A stretch of DNA of 64,000 nt from Thinopyrum elongatum (Eukaryota > Streptophyta > Magnoliopsida > Poales > Poaceae): assembly GCA_011799875.1 (NCBI GenBank), contig CM022299.1, positions 217,309,018 through 217,373,017 on the forward strand, given 5' to 3'. How positions within the stretch are numbered: position 1 is the stretch's first letter; every line of letters starts with the position of its first letter. The notes under the pieces were generated by a model. It was not told the DNA's origin. It saw nothing but the letters and a program-made list of their open reading frames with translations, and made no database searches. The position numbers were made by a program, and so were the translations under genes. Positions 48,882-60,589 of the stretch are shown here, piece by piece.

Positions 48882-49320
48882 ATGGCAAGCGCTGCTCTAC
48901 CCGCCGGGCCGCCAGGCATGTTCGGAGGCATCACGGGCCTTCGAGCTTTCTCCCCCGCCTTGCGACAGGTGCAGTGGCCACTGAAGTTCAGGCCAGAGTT
49001 GCCACCACGATACGACGGTGCGGCGGACCCCGCGGAATGCTCCGGGTGTATGCGGAGGCCATCTGGGCGGCGGGCGGCAACGACAAGGTCATGGCGAATT
49101 GGCTCCCTAAGGCTCTCACGGGTGTGCCGCGCACCTGGCTGCTCAGCCTGCCAGAATCTTCGGTGGCCTCCTGGGAGGAGCTGCGCGACCTGTTCGTCGC
49201 GCACTTTGCGGCACCGGCGCCCCACGCCATTGCGGCCATCCTCGGCGGGTCGCAGGCACCGGCCTCAAGCCACCACGTCAAGCAGTTCCTCCGGCAGATG
49301 AGGGCCGCCCAGCCATGGTT
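48882..49320 (+). pseudogene. gag of element B, lacking its central and C-terminal parts
   Basis: Starts MASAALPAGPPGMFGGITGL; the core begins VQWPLKFRPELPPRYDGAAD and shifts frame near 49035. It continues AEAIWAAGGNDKVMANWLPKAL and WEELRDLFVAHFAAPA, then jumps directly to HAIAAILGGSQAPASSHH, which in A lies about 770 bp after the gag core. The second half of gag and the zinc knuckle are therefore deleted. Confidence 0.75.
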
Positions 49321-49980
49321 GGTGGATCCCTCGGGCTGGGCAGCGCCTGAGACCGACATCACCTTTGACTCCAAGGATCACCCCAAGACTACGGTCAGCG
49401 CGGGCGTGCTCACCTTGCTGTGCACGCCCACCATCAACGGTGTCGCGGTCCTCATCGATGAAGGTGCTGGCCTCTACGTCCTCTCCGTAGAAGCCTTCGA
49501 TCTGCTCTAGGTGCCTTACGACTGGCTTGCCCCCACCAGGCCCTTTTCAGGGGGTGCTCGACGGCTCCATCATTCCCCTGGGGCAGATCTGCCTCCCCGT
49601 CACCTGCGGCACGCGCTGCAACTACCACACCGAGCTTATCGACCTCGACGTCGCCCGCATCGGCCTTCCGTATAACGCCATCCTCGGGTACCTGGCCCTC
49701 GCCAAATTCATGGCGGCGACGCACCCCGGCTACAACGTTATCAAGATGCCTGGGAGTAGCGGCATCCTTACTGTGGTGGGAGACACCAAGGATGCCCTCC
49801 TGGCCCTCAAGCTCACTTTCAAGGCTGCAGCGGCCGCGCGACCGGACACAGAGGGCGCTCTGGAGGTCCCGGAGGCCGCGCCCATGAAGAAGAAGCAGCT
49901 GTTCTCTCAGGACCGGGATGAGACGAAGGAGGTGCGAGTCGACGACGAGGGCTCAGGCCTCACCTTCACCATAGGCGCCA
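49321..49980 (+). pseudogene. Protease region of element B
   Basis: DITFDSKDHPKTT, then VLIDEGAGLYVLSVEAFDLL. The usual DGG motif reads DEG here, a change next to the catalytic Asp. After TAG 49508-49510 and a frame change comes PLGQICLPVTCG and GLPYNAILGYLALAKFMAAT (49660-49720). Confidence 0.8.
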
Positions 49981-51240
49981 GCCTCCCGCTAGACCAAGAA
50001 GAAGCGCTGATCGGCTTCCTCCGTGCGAACAAGGATGTGTTTGCATGGGAGGTGACGGACCTGGTTGGCGTCCCGCGGGATGTGATTGAGCACCATTTGA
50101 TGGTGTGCTCCGGCGCGCGCCCGGTGAAATAGAAGGCGCGGCGACAAGCCCCGGAGAAGCAATCGTTCATCGTCCAGGAGGTCCACAAGCTGCAACAAGC
50201 CGGCGTCATCCGGGAAGTGCAGCACCCGAATTGATTTGCCAGCCCAGTCATCGTCCCCAAGAAGGGGCGAAAGGTGCGCATGTGCATCGACTTCAGGAGC
50301 CTCAACAAAGCTTGCCCTCAAGACCCTTCCCCTCTCCCGCGCATCGACCAGATTGTCGAGTCTACCACCAAGTGCGACCTGCTGTGCTTCCTGGATGCCT
50401 TCTCGAGCTACCATCAGATCAAAATGGCGATACAAGACATTGAGAAGACAGCCTTCCTTTCCCCATGCAGGGTGTACTGCTACACCTGCATGCCGTTCGG
50501 GTTGCGCAACGCTGGCGCGACCTTCCAGCGATCGATGCACATCGCCCTGGGCAAGCACCTCGGGAGGAATGCCGAGGCATACATCAACGACATAGTGGTC
50601 AAGTCACGGGAGGCAAGAACCCTCGTCAAAGATTTGGAGGAAATGTTTACCAACTTATGCAAAGTGAACCTACGGCTCAATCCAGAGAAGTGCGTGTTCG
50701 GCGTCCTGTCCAGCAAGCTGTTGGGTTTCTTGGTATCACACAGGGGAATTGAAGCTAACCCAGAGAAGATCAAGGCGATAGAAAGAATGTGCCCACCGCA
50801 GACCCTCAAGGAAATGCAGAAGCTCACGGGTTGCGTGACCTTGCTAGGGTGTTTCATCTCCAAACTCGGTGAGTGCGCTCTCCCGTTTTTCAAGTTGATG
50901 AAGAGAAAGGGCCCGTTCGAATGGACTCCGAAGGCTGAGGAAGCCTTTCAAGACCTCAAGAGGTATCTCACCAGCCCTCCGATGATGGTGGCACCTCGAC
51001 CCCTTGAGCCCCTGGTGCTTTACCTGGCCGCCACACCCCACTCGGCTAGCGTAGCACTTGTGGCGTCCCGGGAAGAGCGCACGGGCGCAGGCGCGCGGCG
51101 CAGCGCCCCATCTTCAGCCACGTCATTGCCACCTCAGGACGGCGCTCCTGAGGTCTTGATCACCCCAACAGAAGGCGAGGCTCCTGAGGCCCCCACGCCT
51201 CAGGCAGGGCCGGACGCCATCGACACCCCTTCCCTCGTCG
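49981..51240 (+). pseudogene. Reverse transcriptase of element B with a mutated YxDD box
   Basis: EEALIGFLRANKDVFAWEV opens the domain; stops follow at 50130 (TAG) and 50232 (TGA). From 50274 a 359-codon frame carries CIDFRSLNKACPQDPSPLPR, CMPFGLRNAGATFQRSM and AYINDIVVKS (about 50578-50608), in which the first catalytic Asp of YxDD is Asn. GFLVSHRGIEANPEKIKAIE and FEWTPKAEEAFQDLKRYL follow. All else is well conserved with W. Confidence 0.9.
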
Positions 51241-51937
51241 AGCACCCGGTGTACTTCATCAGCATGGTGTTGCGCGACGCACGCGCGCGCTACCCCTTGC
51301 CGCAGAAGCTCCTGCTCACGCTCCTCGTCGCCTCCAGGAAGCTGCGCCACTAATTCCAAGGCCACCTCATCAAAGTCGTCTCAGCTTACCCCCTGGAGAA
51401 GGTGCTCCGGGGCCCTAACGCTGTGGGCAGGGTTGCTGAGTGGAACATCGAGCTACATGCATTCTAGCTAGAGTTCAGGACCACCAGGGTCATCAAGGGC
51501 GCGGCCCTCGCTGACTTCATGGCGGAATGGACTGACGCCCCTGACCGAGGGGTGGGCGAGGACCATTCCCTCACGCCCGGGGCCGAGGCGCCGGATGGCT
51601 GGGTCATGTACTTTGACGGCGCATTCGCACGACAGGGCGCGGGGGCTAGAGCCGTGCTCTCTCACCTACTCAGGACATGCTCTACTACACCGTGCAGCTC
51701 TGATTCCAGCATGGTGAGAAGGTCTGCAACGACATCGTGGAGTACGAGGGCCTGATCGCCGGCCTCAAGGCCGCGGCGGCTATGGGGATCAGGCGGCTCA
51801 CCGTCAAGGGCGACTCTCAGCTCCTCGTCAGCTTCTCTAACAAGGAGTACAAGCCAAAAGATGAGCACATGGAGGCATATCTAGAGGAGGTATGCAAGAT
51901 TGAAAAATGATTCTTGGGCTTGGAGTTACAGCACGTA
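51241..51937 (+). pseudogene. RNase H region of element B, truncated
   Basis: HPVYFISMVLRDARARYPL and ASRKLRH precede TAA 51351-51353. AEWNIELHAF is followed by a TAG near 51465, then the second RNase H starts WVMYFDGAFARQGAGARAV with the catalytic Asp present. Frames change near 51660, and KGDSQLLVSFSNKEY (about 51807-51850) is in another frame. Broken off by L after LGLELQHV. Confidence 0.85.
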
Positions 51938-52488
51938 TGTAACGCCCCGAGACCGATGCGCCAGATGTCTTCCAGTTATTCGCCATCGTTGCCATGCCAT
52001 TCGCTTGCGTGTTGCTTTTTGCCATGTCATCATGTGCATTTCATCTGCATGTTTTTCAAAACTTGCATCCGTCCGGGTCTCCTAGTCCTCTCCGTTGTCC
52101 GTTCGGAGTCCTTCCACACTCGCACGCGCCCCCGGCACCTCCCAAATATTATTTTATAAGTGGGATAAAAACGTTCTTGGAATGGGTTGTAAGTTGGCGT
52201 GCGGTCTTGTTATGGTGTACGTAGACCGCCTGCCAAGTTTCATCGCATTCGGAGTCTGATTGTTGCCCCAACGGATAACTATAGCGGCAATATAGCCGGT
52301 TTATTCGTCGGACGTTTTCGGTATCCGGAAACCCGTGCCGGGATGCACTTCATCTCTCTCTTCTCAGCCCAAGGATTCCTACACAGCCCAACAACCCATC
52401 TAGCTAACCCACCTCCGACCAGAGCCGTCGGATCGCGATCGGAGGGCTCCAAAACCCTCTCAAGCACCCCTAACCTAGCCCCTCTTTC

Positions 52489-52497
52489 TATATAAAG
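52489..52497 (+). promoter_or_regulatory. TATA box of L
   Basis: TATATAAAG, about 35 bp upstream of a GC-rich leader-like stretch; probable LTR promoter. Confidence 0.55.
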
Positions 52498-54187
52498 AGC
52501 CCCCCTTCCTATTTGGGCAAACCCTAGCCCCTAGCCCTCCACCTACGTCCAGCGCCGCCACTTCCCTCGTTCCCCGCACCGGCCGAACCCCGCCCTGCCA
52601 CTTGGCCGCGCCCAAGCCACCAGTCGCCACCCTGCGCCGCCGCCCGCACCCAATCCCACGCCTCCACCTGTCCCCCAGCGCCGCCTCCAGCCAACCAGCG
52701 CCCGCCACGCGCCCCTGGCCTCCACCCCCACCGCCGTGGCCCTGCAGGCCCAGCTGAGGCCCGCCCGAGCCCATCAGGGCCCGAGCGCGCGCCGTTGCCC
52801 GCCACCGCGGCTCGCCCCGAGCGCCGTCCCGCTCCTCCCCGAGCTCGCCTCCCGCATCGCCAGCGCCGCCCGGGAGCCGGTCGTCTTCCCCGCCGCCCAC
52901 CGCGACGCCGGTCTCCCTCCTTGACCTTGCCGGAGCAGGAGCTCCACCGCCACCTCACCGCAGCCGCCGAACAGATCCGCCCCGCGCCCGCTCCTTCACC
53001 CCGCCACCGTTCGTCCGCACCACACCGCCCTCTGCCATGGCCTCCTCGCTGTCGCTCAGCCTCGTCAGAGGCCTCCTCGACGTCGCCGCCGGCCGGATCC
53101 AGAGTCCCCTGCCCCGGACCTGTCTCTCCTCAATCGGTCCCGCGCCTCCTCGCCCATCCCCGTCAAATCGCACCGCGGCAGTCGCCGTTGACCCCGCCTG
53201 GGACGGCCTTGTCCGGATCCAGCGCGGATCCGCTGATCCCTCCTTCCAAACGGTGCCTCCCCGTGCGGCTGCACCGCTTCATCCAACTTTTTCCCCGAGG
53301 TCCGAATTTTCTCCAAGTCCCTGTTTCTGAAAATCATGTATGCATCTTGTGTGGGCTCTAACTTTGTGCATATTAGTCCGATGATGATGTTCTTTATATG
53401 GAAATGATTTGCTCTCTGTGCTCCTCATGATGGATGCATTTGCATTCATGTTAGAGTTCATATTGATGCTATTACCCCTGTTACAAAAGTACTAAGTGAT
53501 ATAAACTGCTGAAAACTGTTATAACTTGCTTTTTTTATTATTTTTGTGTGATTTAATGCATATGTCATATGAGCATCTTGTCAACATGTGTGTGGTGCAT
53601 TGTTATGTCATCTAGCTGCTAGTATTTTATTTCATGCCATGAGATGTCTTGATGTGAGTGACATGAGCTTGGAAAGTGGCCTACTCACTGTTTGCTGTTT
53701 TCAGAGACTTGGTAAATTCTGCTAAGTCTGAATCTGTTATATTATGATGGCATGTTTACTTGATGCTACCATCAAATCTATACATATTTTGGAGATGTTC
53801 AGTAATCATGTTTTGAAGATCATGTTATGCTATATCAATCCATGCCCCTTTTTGCAATTATAGCTTACTGTAGTTTTTTTTTCATGCTCTCAAATTGCTT
53901 AAAAATATAACTGTCAGTCTGTTAACAGCATGTTCCATTTCGCAAAGCTCATTGTAATTAATCTATGCATCTTATAAATTGTGCCAATCATTTAATTGGA
54001 AGTATGCCATGTCTACTACATGCCCATGACCTTTGAATATTTATTAAAATTGCTATGATTGCTGTTATGTGCCTCCAAAGTCAGCATCATAATGTTACTG
54101 TTTTGCATTCCCAGATTTTCACCGTCTGAGAATCTGCTATTTCATGTTTGCATCTTGTCTTCATGATTCCCATGACCATGTTGCTCG

Positions 54188-54270
<83 letters not shown>
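54188..54270. repeat. (TA)n microsatellite with GTAT/ATAC interruptions
   Basis: 83 bp of TA repeats interrupted by one G (ATGTAT) and two C (ATACAT). The interruptions make it largely self-complementary. A 62-codon minus-strand Tyr/Ile ORF across it is an artefact. Confidence 0.95.
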
Positions 54271-55035
54271 GCCATGTTGTGTTACTTGAGCTTCATGATG
54301 TGTTCTAACATGCTATACCTTTTGATGCCATGTTCATGCACTGTAGCATACTTGTTTCATGCCTCCAACATGCCATCATATTAACTCTGCTCATGTTTAT
54401 GCCCAGTTTTTCACCAAGTCCTAATCTGTGTTATAAAGTTGCTTTTTGCGTTGATCATATTAGTTTAATCTTGATGCCTATGAACCGGAACCTTAATGAT
54501 ATATGAAGTATGTAATCTGTAATTGAAGTACATATCAGATTTGTGCTTATGTGGTTCCTGTAACATGTTGTTTTCATGATTGCAAAGTGCCTAGTTGCTG
54601 TTAGGTAGATTGTTGTTATATCTTGTTTTGAGTGTATGTGTTGAACCGTTGCTCCGTTTTGATCATGCTCTATATGAAACTTGCTTGGTTTTGCATGTAG
54701 TTTTATCATGTCATGTTGCATCCGTGATTTGAGTATGTGTGCTTGATGTTTGAATGCATTTTGCATCAATGCCATGTTTAACTTGTTTTGCTCATATCTT
54801 CTAGGCCGTAGCTCCGAATTAAATGAACTTTATATGTAACTTGATTAGAAAAACGTGTAGATCATCATGGTGCATATTAACTTGCTGTTTAACAACTTCA
54901 ACATAATGTGTTATTCAGATCTGGACCAATTTCGAAATTTGCATATGGGGAGTTTCCGGAAGTGTTATATGTTGTTTCTGGCCTCATTTAAACTTGCTTT
55001 GATTGTGGGGTTCTTGTATGCATCATCTCTTGCCA

Positions 55036-55064
55036 CTAGTGGACCCGTTGCGCCAAATGGCGCA
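55036..55064 (-). repeat. Helitron 3' terminus with hairpin
   Basis: Minus strand: TGCGCC-ATTT-GGCGCA (55064-55049; 6-bp stem, 4-base loop), then ACGGGTCCA-like spacer, CTAG and host T. Rolling-circle transposons use this hairpin to end strand transfer. Confidence 0.85.
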
Positions 55065-55645
55065 GAGGCACGCTAAAGCCTTGTTCGCGATGATTTTTTT
55101 TTGCATGGTTTGGTTCTCTTTGATATGAAAACGGAATATACTCGGTTTATCTTAATATATTTATTTTATTCTAACAGCATAGAGTCGAATTTGAAACAAA
55201 AAAACATTCATTGCTATGAAAAATTAAGATAGGAGTGTTCTGAAAAGGTTGTCTCTCTGAATAAAAATTGGTTGCAGCAATCATTGAGGCATATGTTGTG
55301 GGCTTGCGAAGGGTTTTCAGTGCGGCTTGATATGCACACCAGGCCCAAGGCTTTATTCATTTTTTTCAGCGTGTGTATTTTAGAGACATAAATGCCACTC
55401 AAAATAAAATAAAAGGCCACAGAGATATAAATGGTGCAAGCAACAGAGAGTTATCATTAGCTCGTACACACATAGTTTTGGCAAGTCTTACTCTGCGGTT
55501 GGTCTAAAGAGAAATATAATTATACATTACGGTTAACATATGCGTTTAAACAAAAGGGGCGAAATAGACTACAATTGTAAAAGGTCTGGTTTAGGATGCA
55601 ATCTTGTAGAATACAACTCTAGAAACCTCTCTTGATGCTTTTTAG
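55065..55645. other. Helitron 3' flank of gene Y
   Basis: AT-rich sequence between the terminal hairpin and the stop of gene Y. Probably the 3' untranslated region of Y; no ORF or repeat seen. Confidence 0.5.
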
Positions 55646-57540
55646 CTACTTTTCTAATTTGAGCACCCTGCGCTTGAGCCTTTCTGCTATCTTCTCAATG
55701 TTGTTAAGAGGTTCGTTCATAAGTTGATCCATGGGTTCTTTCCCAGACGATCTGTTGAGCGCTGTTACATTGCATATATGATCAGATAATCCATGCATGT
55801 ATCTTGTAAGAACGAACCAACCCATAGCATTTTTCTTGTTCTTATACCTAGCCATCATTAATTTGTTCTTGATGGATCTGGTCTTTGCCTTTGTTTTCTG
55901 CTTGTTATACTTAGCTACAGCCAGCTCATGCTTTAGAGACTGATTTTCCTCATCCAGTCTCTTCATGTTGCTGTAATTGTAGTCTCTTAGTTCAGTCTTA
56001 ACCATGCATTTTATGTATCCAATTGCTTCCATGGCAGCTGTGTCTTCCGACATTGCATGATCGATACACTGCACCCCAGGAATAGCCATACGACTGCCAT
56101 GATCTTCAACATATGATGTGGGCATATGGAAAAAAACAGTGACGCATACTCTACCGCCAGCACATGCTTTGCTTCGATACTCAGCTGCTGGAAGCTCTAA
56201 AGTCTCTAAAAGAACATCCAGCATCATCCTGTAAGGGATTTTGATCATTGGTGGTGTGGCCTGTGATTTTAAATGGATGTCATTAGGCGCAAGGGCATGA
56301 AGCATATTTCGGCAGGTAAAAGCTTTTAGAGGGGAAAATGTACCCCGAATAATCTAAGTAAAACTAACACCATATTATTTTTTGTTATGGCAACAGCTGG
56401 ATGATCAAATTCAAGGATGGGAGAACAAGAAACGAAGATAACTAATTTATCCTGGACAATTTTACGCGTAAGATGTCGATGAAGGTAAGTCTGTATATGA
56501 TTACTTGTATGAGCATAAGCTATGCATTGACGGTGTAGACCACAACATTTACTATCTGGTAGCTTCTAATTATCACAAGTATGAACTGATAATTATCGCA
56601 AGTATGAATTGAATGCTGAATGCAATATATAAACAGAAGTCATGTGCCTGTATCAAATAAAGACTTTGGTGTGCAAGAGTCGCATACGAACATACATCTA
56701 ACACTGAAACAATGCAAGAAGCGGTTTCTCTGAAAGCAAAGAGGGCATTGTTTTACAAAGCTTAAGTATAGAAATCACTAAAGAAATATATTACTGCCCT
56801 TTCCTTAAATTATGCAAGCAGTTGGTATATTCTTTTTAGATGACGACGCTAGCATTGGTTTTCATGGTTCAAATTTTGTCTTGCTGAGTGGTGTCAGTAT
56901 AGGCATATCTTTTTGCCTGCCTAAAACTTCATGACATTAAGAAATAGTTTTCATAACAAGCCTACGAAGCTTAAATTACGCATCTTATTGAGAGGAAATA
57001 GGCATAGAAAAACAATCTACAACAGGTAACTAAAGCATCGGTTGTTTGCTACTATATAATCACCAACCTCACAACGGGGCTGTGAATTCTCATACTTAGT
57101 GTAATCCGATGAGAAGTGGCTAAGGGCCTCTTCCATGCCTGGCACTTCCTGCTGCATCAAATATTCAGAACAGCTTCAGTGTATACCAAGGAAATCATTC
57201 TGGTAAAAGGAATGCTTGTTTATTTTTTAGAAAGGAAGCTACCTTAGACAGCTGGTCTTCAGATTGGTTATTTTTGGAGTATTCTTCATCCGGAGAAAAC
57301 TTGGCATGTATCTCCTCTGCATCCAGTGGCATCTCCTGTGAAATTAGGCAGATAAATCAAACGGTGACCACAGTTACAATCTTAATCTGAAAGAGGGCAC
57401 ATAGATCTGCAGGTACATCACCGAATCGCAAGTGTAGTTACCTGTGGTCCTGCTGAGGACTTCTCCGGGCATCCAGATGCTGAAACACATGGAGAAGCAG
57501 TGGCTAGCAATAGTGACTGCGCCCGCGCCGGCGTGGTCAT
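55646..57540 (-). CDS. Gene Y: four-exon gene in the Helitron, unknown 327-residue protein
   Basis: Predicted minus-strand exons: 57442-57540, 57243-57335, 57068-57151 and 55646-56353, in translation order. All introns are phase 0 with GT...AG ends, and the product is open from MTTPARAQSLLLATAS to stop. Exon 3 may start three bases later (CAGCAG acceptor). The N-terminal 90 residues are acidic; the body has MIKIPYRMMLDVLLETLELP and VCVTVFFHMPTSYVEDHG. A short coiled coil (LDEENQSLKHELAVAKYNKQ) is followed by a basic stretch and a C-terminus ERLKRRVLKLEK. I do not recognise the family and see no Helitron-related motif. It lies next to the Helitron 3' end, so it is probably captured host sequence or an accessory gene (inference). 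Expression is unknown. Confidence 0.65.
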
Positions 57541-58124
57541 TGTTTGAGAGCGAGGTACTGAACGTGCGGGAGAGAACACTCTGCCGATCTAGGGTTTCAT
57601 CTGGCTGTCTTCATAGCAATATATGATATACCTATGGGCCTTTTGGCTGGGCCATTGTCTCTGGGCCCATACACCACAACACCCAAGGGCCCCCATAGTA
57701 GCTGGAATCCGAATAGAAACGTAGGAGCTGTGTCAAATAATAAAGGCGAATAGAAAAGTACACAAAGGGCCACGCTAATTGTTGATCTTAGGTAATAGCA
57801 AATAGAAGCAGGCAATACAGTCTTACAAATGGAGTGGAAAGCTGAGTATCTAAGGTCTTAAACCGGCATTACAGTTTGAAAATAAAAACACACTGGTAGC
57901 ATAGTAAGGTTGCTTGCTAATAAGCCATCTGTAATAGGCAGTTGGATTTTCCGATCTTCTTCCCTATTTGATGTATAGCAGTTCACTCAGAGAGTAGAAT
58001 ACATCACCTTTTCTAGGCTTCATCGCAGCAATATTCCTGTGGGAAATGAAGAAACAAGTTCACTGTTATATCATAGGACCTTGTCAGTATGTGTACATAA
58101 ATTGACTCACACATATATTATACC
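57541..58124. other. Spacer between genes X and Y
   Basis: 584 bp, holding the upstream region of Y and the downstream region of X. No ORF with a recognisable domain; no clear TATA box. Confidence 0.5.
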
Positions 58125-59704
58125 TTAGTTTTCCAGCATAGTTGGAGATCGAACTGTTATTTTTGCCCGCCGCGTGTATAGCGGCATGTAATGATGTCCT
58201 GTACGCATATAGTCTGACTGGTATTCATGAGGTGTTATGTAGATGGTAATATAGTCTGGGATATCAATCACACTGTCAACCCAGCCGAAACTGTCATATC
58301 TGTGTGTATTTATGAAGCCCTGTCCAGGCAAATCATTTCCTTCGACCAAAACAAACGGGCTCAACAGCTGGCTTGCTATGTCGTGTTTGAGGATTCCAAC
58401 CGGAAGTTCACTTACACTCACACGAATAAATCGGGTAAGAGAAATTTGCTGGCCACCATAAGAAGGACACCAAGGAATAGCTCTGAAGATGTGGCCACCT
58501 AGCTCAATGTGTCCCCTTGTAAGAACAGTTGATCTGAATGCTGCAAATGTAGCATACTGAACATCCCCTTGATAGTACACAAGGAAAGCATCAAAGCTAA
58601 TCAGCTTCACCCTGACGTATCTCGATGCTGGTATATAGCGAATTACCGCAGAAAATATTTCCTTTGTGTCTATGGGTTCAGCACCATCTTCTCGTTTGAG
58701 GATTATAGAGTGTGAAAGCTCTTGGAATCTATCGGGGTCGACCTCCATGTCCTGAAGAAAACAGTGTGGGGCAGCAGCACCGATGGTGGCGTCCCGAGCA
58801 TCTGGTACAGGTGGTAATGGCTCAATAGGCCTCATCATCTTCCTGAAAGGGTTGTTAAGCACACTAATAAGCATAGTGAACATGTCCAGGTGGATCCCTG
58901 CTGCCGTGTTTGCTCGATTCCTAAACCTACATCTGATCTTGATATTCATCCGCAATGGCACATTTTCTGGCGTGTCTGTCCAACAGATGCATCGGAACGC
59001 GAGAAGATCGTTGTAGGCGATTGTGTCAGGGTAAAGCTCAGAGACGACACAATATGGATGCAGCATAAAATCTGCTGTCTTGAATGTCCAAAGGTGCAGC
59101 GGGAGGTTTCTTATTTCAACTAAGACCTGGGATCCAGCATGGTTATCATGGAAATCATAGGTTGGTGTGCCACAAAATGGTGGGCTTTCATCTGCACAGA
59201 GAGTCGTAAAGTATATATTGCCCAGGCTAAGCCTCTGTTCGGACTGAAGGAACTCGATTGCTTGTCTGTTCTGCTGCTTGTTTGGGATGCTAATTAAGAA
59301 TTCCTGGTCAGGAGCATCAAAAGTAACAATTTCGTCGCATTCTAGTTGAAAAGCTTTAGCCAATGCATCATCAAAGTGCCTTCGTGCAGTTCTACTATTA
59401 GGAGAGAAAATGATTTGGAAATGGTAGTGCGTCCGGATCTCTGGGCATTTTGTTTCACCATAAGAAAAAAAAGCCCTTGTAATATTTCTTCTCGAAGAGA
59501 CAAACGAGGACGAAATACCTAGCAGGATTATAAAACAGCTTAGGCTAAACGACTCCGCCAGCTTAGGCGCTTAGAAAGGATGACTGGATCTAAGAATACA
59601 AGTGCAGCAGCTCAGCTTAGAGGAATAGGGAAAGAATGGAATCTACCTTGAACTGAAACAGCAGTATAGGATGCAACTTCATCGGTTGAAGAAGACGACG
59701 CCAT
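58125..59704 (-). CDS. Gene X: two-exon gene in the Helitron, unknown 457-residue protein
   Basis: Predicted exons 59647-59704 and 58125-59440. The first begins MASSSSTDEVASYTAV and ends at CAAG|GTAGAT; the second starts after CCCAG and keeps the frame (phase 1). The product reads FSPNSRTARRHFDDALAKAF, EIVTFDAPDQEFLISIPNKQ, then GSQVLVEIRNLPLHLWTFKT. A proline-rich linker near residue 255 is followed by a second half with SRYVRVKLISFDAFLVYYQG. No stop or frameshift. It resembles grass proteins of unknown function that I recall with an LVEIRNLPLHLW-type motif (possibly related to the DUF4283 fold); this is not verified. It is not a known Helitron replication gene. Confidence 0.65.
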
Positions 59705-60589
59705 AAGCCCAGGGTACCAAGATGTAGCGAGGGAAGAAACCCTAGAAATGGATGCGTGGGGAGTGTGACGGCGGGATTGGTGGGGTGGAGCAAGAGAGTG
59801 TGCAGGTTTTGGGGGACAGCACATAGGCCAGTCCTCAGCTACACAACTTGTCTGGATATGAGTCACGACTAAGAATGGGCCTACTGGGCCGAAGCAAAAA
59901 CAGGAATGGGCCAGAGCCTTAAAGGCTATGAAAAAAGAAGGAGATGACCAAAGCCTAAAACAGGGGGGAGAAACAAAATTATCTATGAGAAGAAGAAATC
60001 ATCTGTATTCTATGGGGCAGCATATCACACATAGAAAGGCAAATCACAAGCGAACAGCACACACATAATAGGCTAGAGTTCACTTGATTATATAGAGGAG
60101 TTTTTGTTTTTGTCTTGCTTTGACACTGCTACTCGAGCAGCCAAAGACTCTAGTTTCGGGCGTGCTTAATAAGGAGCATTCATTTACACTAAAGTTCACG
60201 CAGGTAGCATACGCATCAACGCATACGCATCAACGGGCTTGTCTTGAAGCTGGTCAAAGAGCATTGAGGTGGAGCGCTGTTGATGATGAGGCTAGTTGCA
60301 TGAATGATCATCTTTCTCCCGTGATGTCATCGAGGAGAAGCTAACATTACAGCATAGGTAGTGTATAGCAAAACATAGGATAGAAGACAAAGTTAAAGCA
60401 TGTTTATAGGAAAGGAATCCAGCAACAGCATGAGAGAACGGATTTGGGTTGTACCTATAGGTAATATATCTCTGCGTAGCTAGCACAGAGTAGTTACTGC
60501 TTCGGTTTCTTTCCTGTCCCAGTTCCCTTTCCAGCAGCAGGGTTCCTTTATAGAAAAGTGTTGTAGTTAGAAATGAACGAGTGCTATAT
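59705..60589. other. Spacer between the RPA-like gene and gene X
   Basis: Holds the presumable upstream region of X and the 3' region of the RPA-like gene. A 14-bp unit, GCATACGCATCAAC, is duplicated in tandem at 60207-60234. No further gene recognised. Confidence 0.5.

Larger units (their letters stand above)
48806..51937 (+). mobile_element. Element B: Tat-type Gypsy element, cut in RNase H by element L
   Basis: Primer site, shortened gag, protease, reverse transcriptase and the beginning of the second RNase H follow the LTR 47916-48805. The sequence breaks off at 51937, where L starts, so the remainder and the 3' LTR lie right of the window. Confidence 0.85.
51938..55035 (+). mobile_element. 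L: LTR of a retroelement inserted in B, interrupted by the Helitron
   Basis: Starts TGTAACGCCCCGAGACC in the B RNase H, left flank ACGTA (51933-51937). A TATATAAAG box (52489-52497) is followed by AAACCCTAGCCCC and a GC-rich 800 bp (52500-53320), then AT-rich sequence. No gag or pol. The right end lies beyond the Helitron, so the duplication is unseen. ORFs in the GC-rich part (for example 52795-53361) have Pro/Arg/Ala composition only. Confidence 0.7.

Noticed and set aside
52795..53361. 188-codon Pro/Arg/Ala-rich ORF in L and overlapping ORFs on the other strand
   Set aside because: The GC-rich composition gives open frames on both strands; no domain or codon signal favours one.
54087..54275. 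Tyr/Ile repeat protein
   Set aside because: It is the translation of a TA microsatellite.
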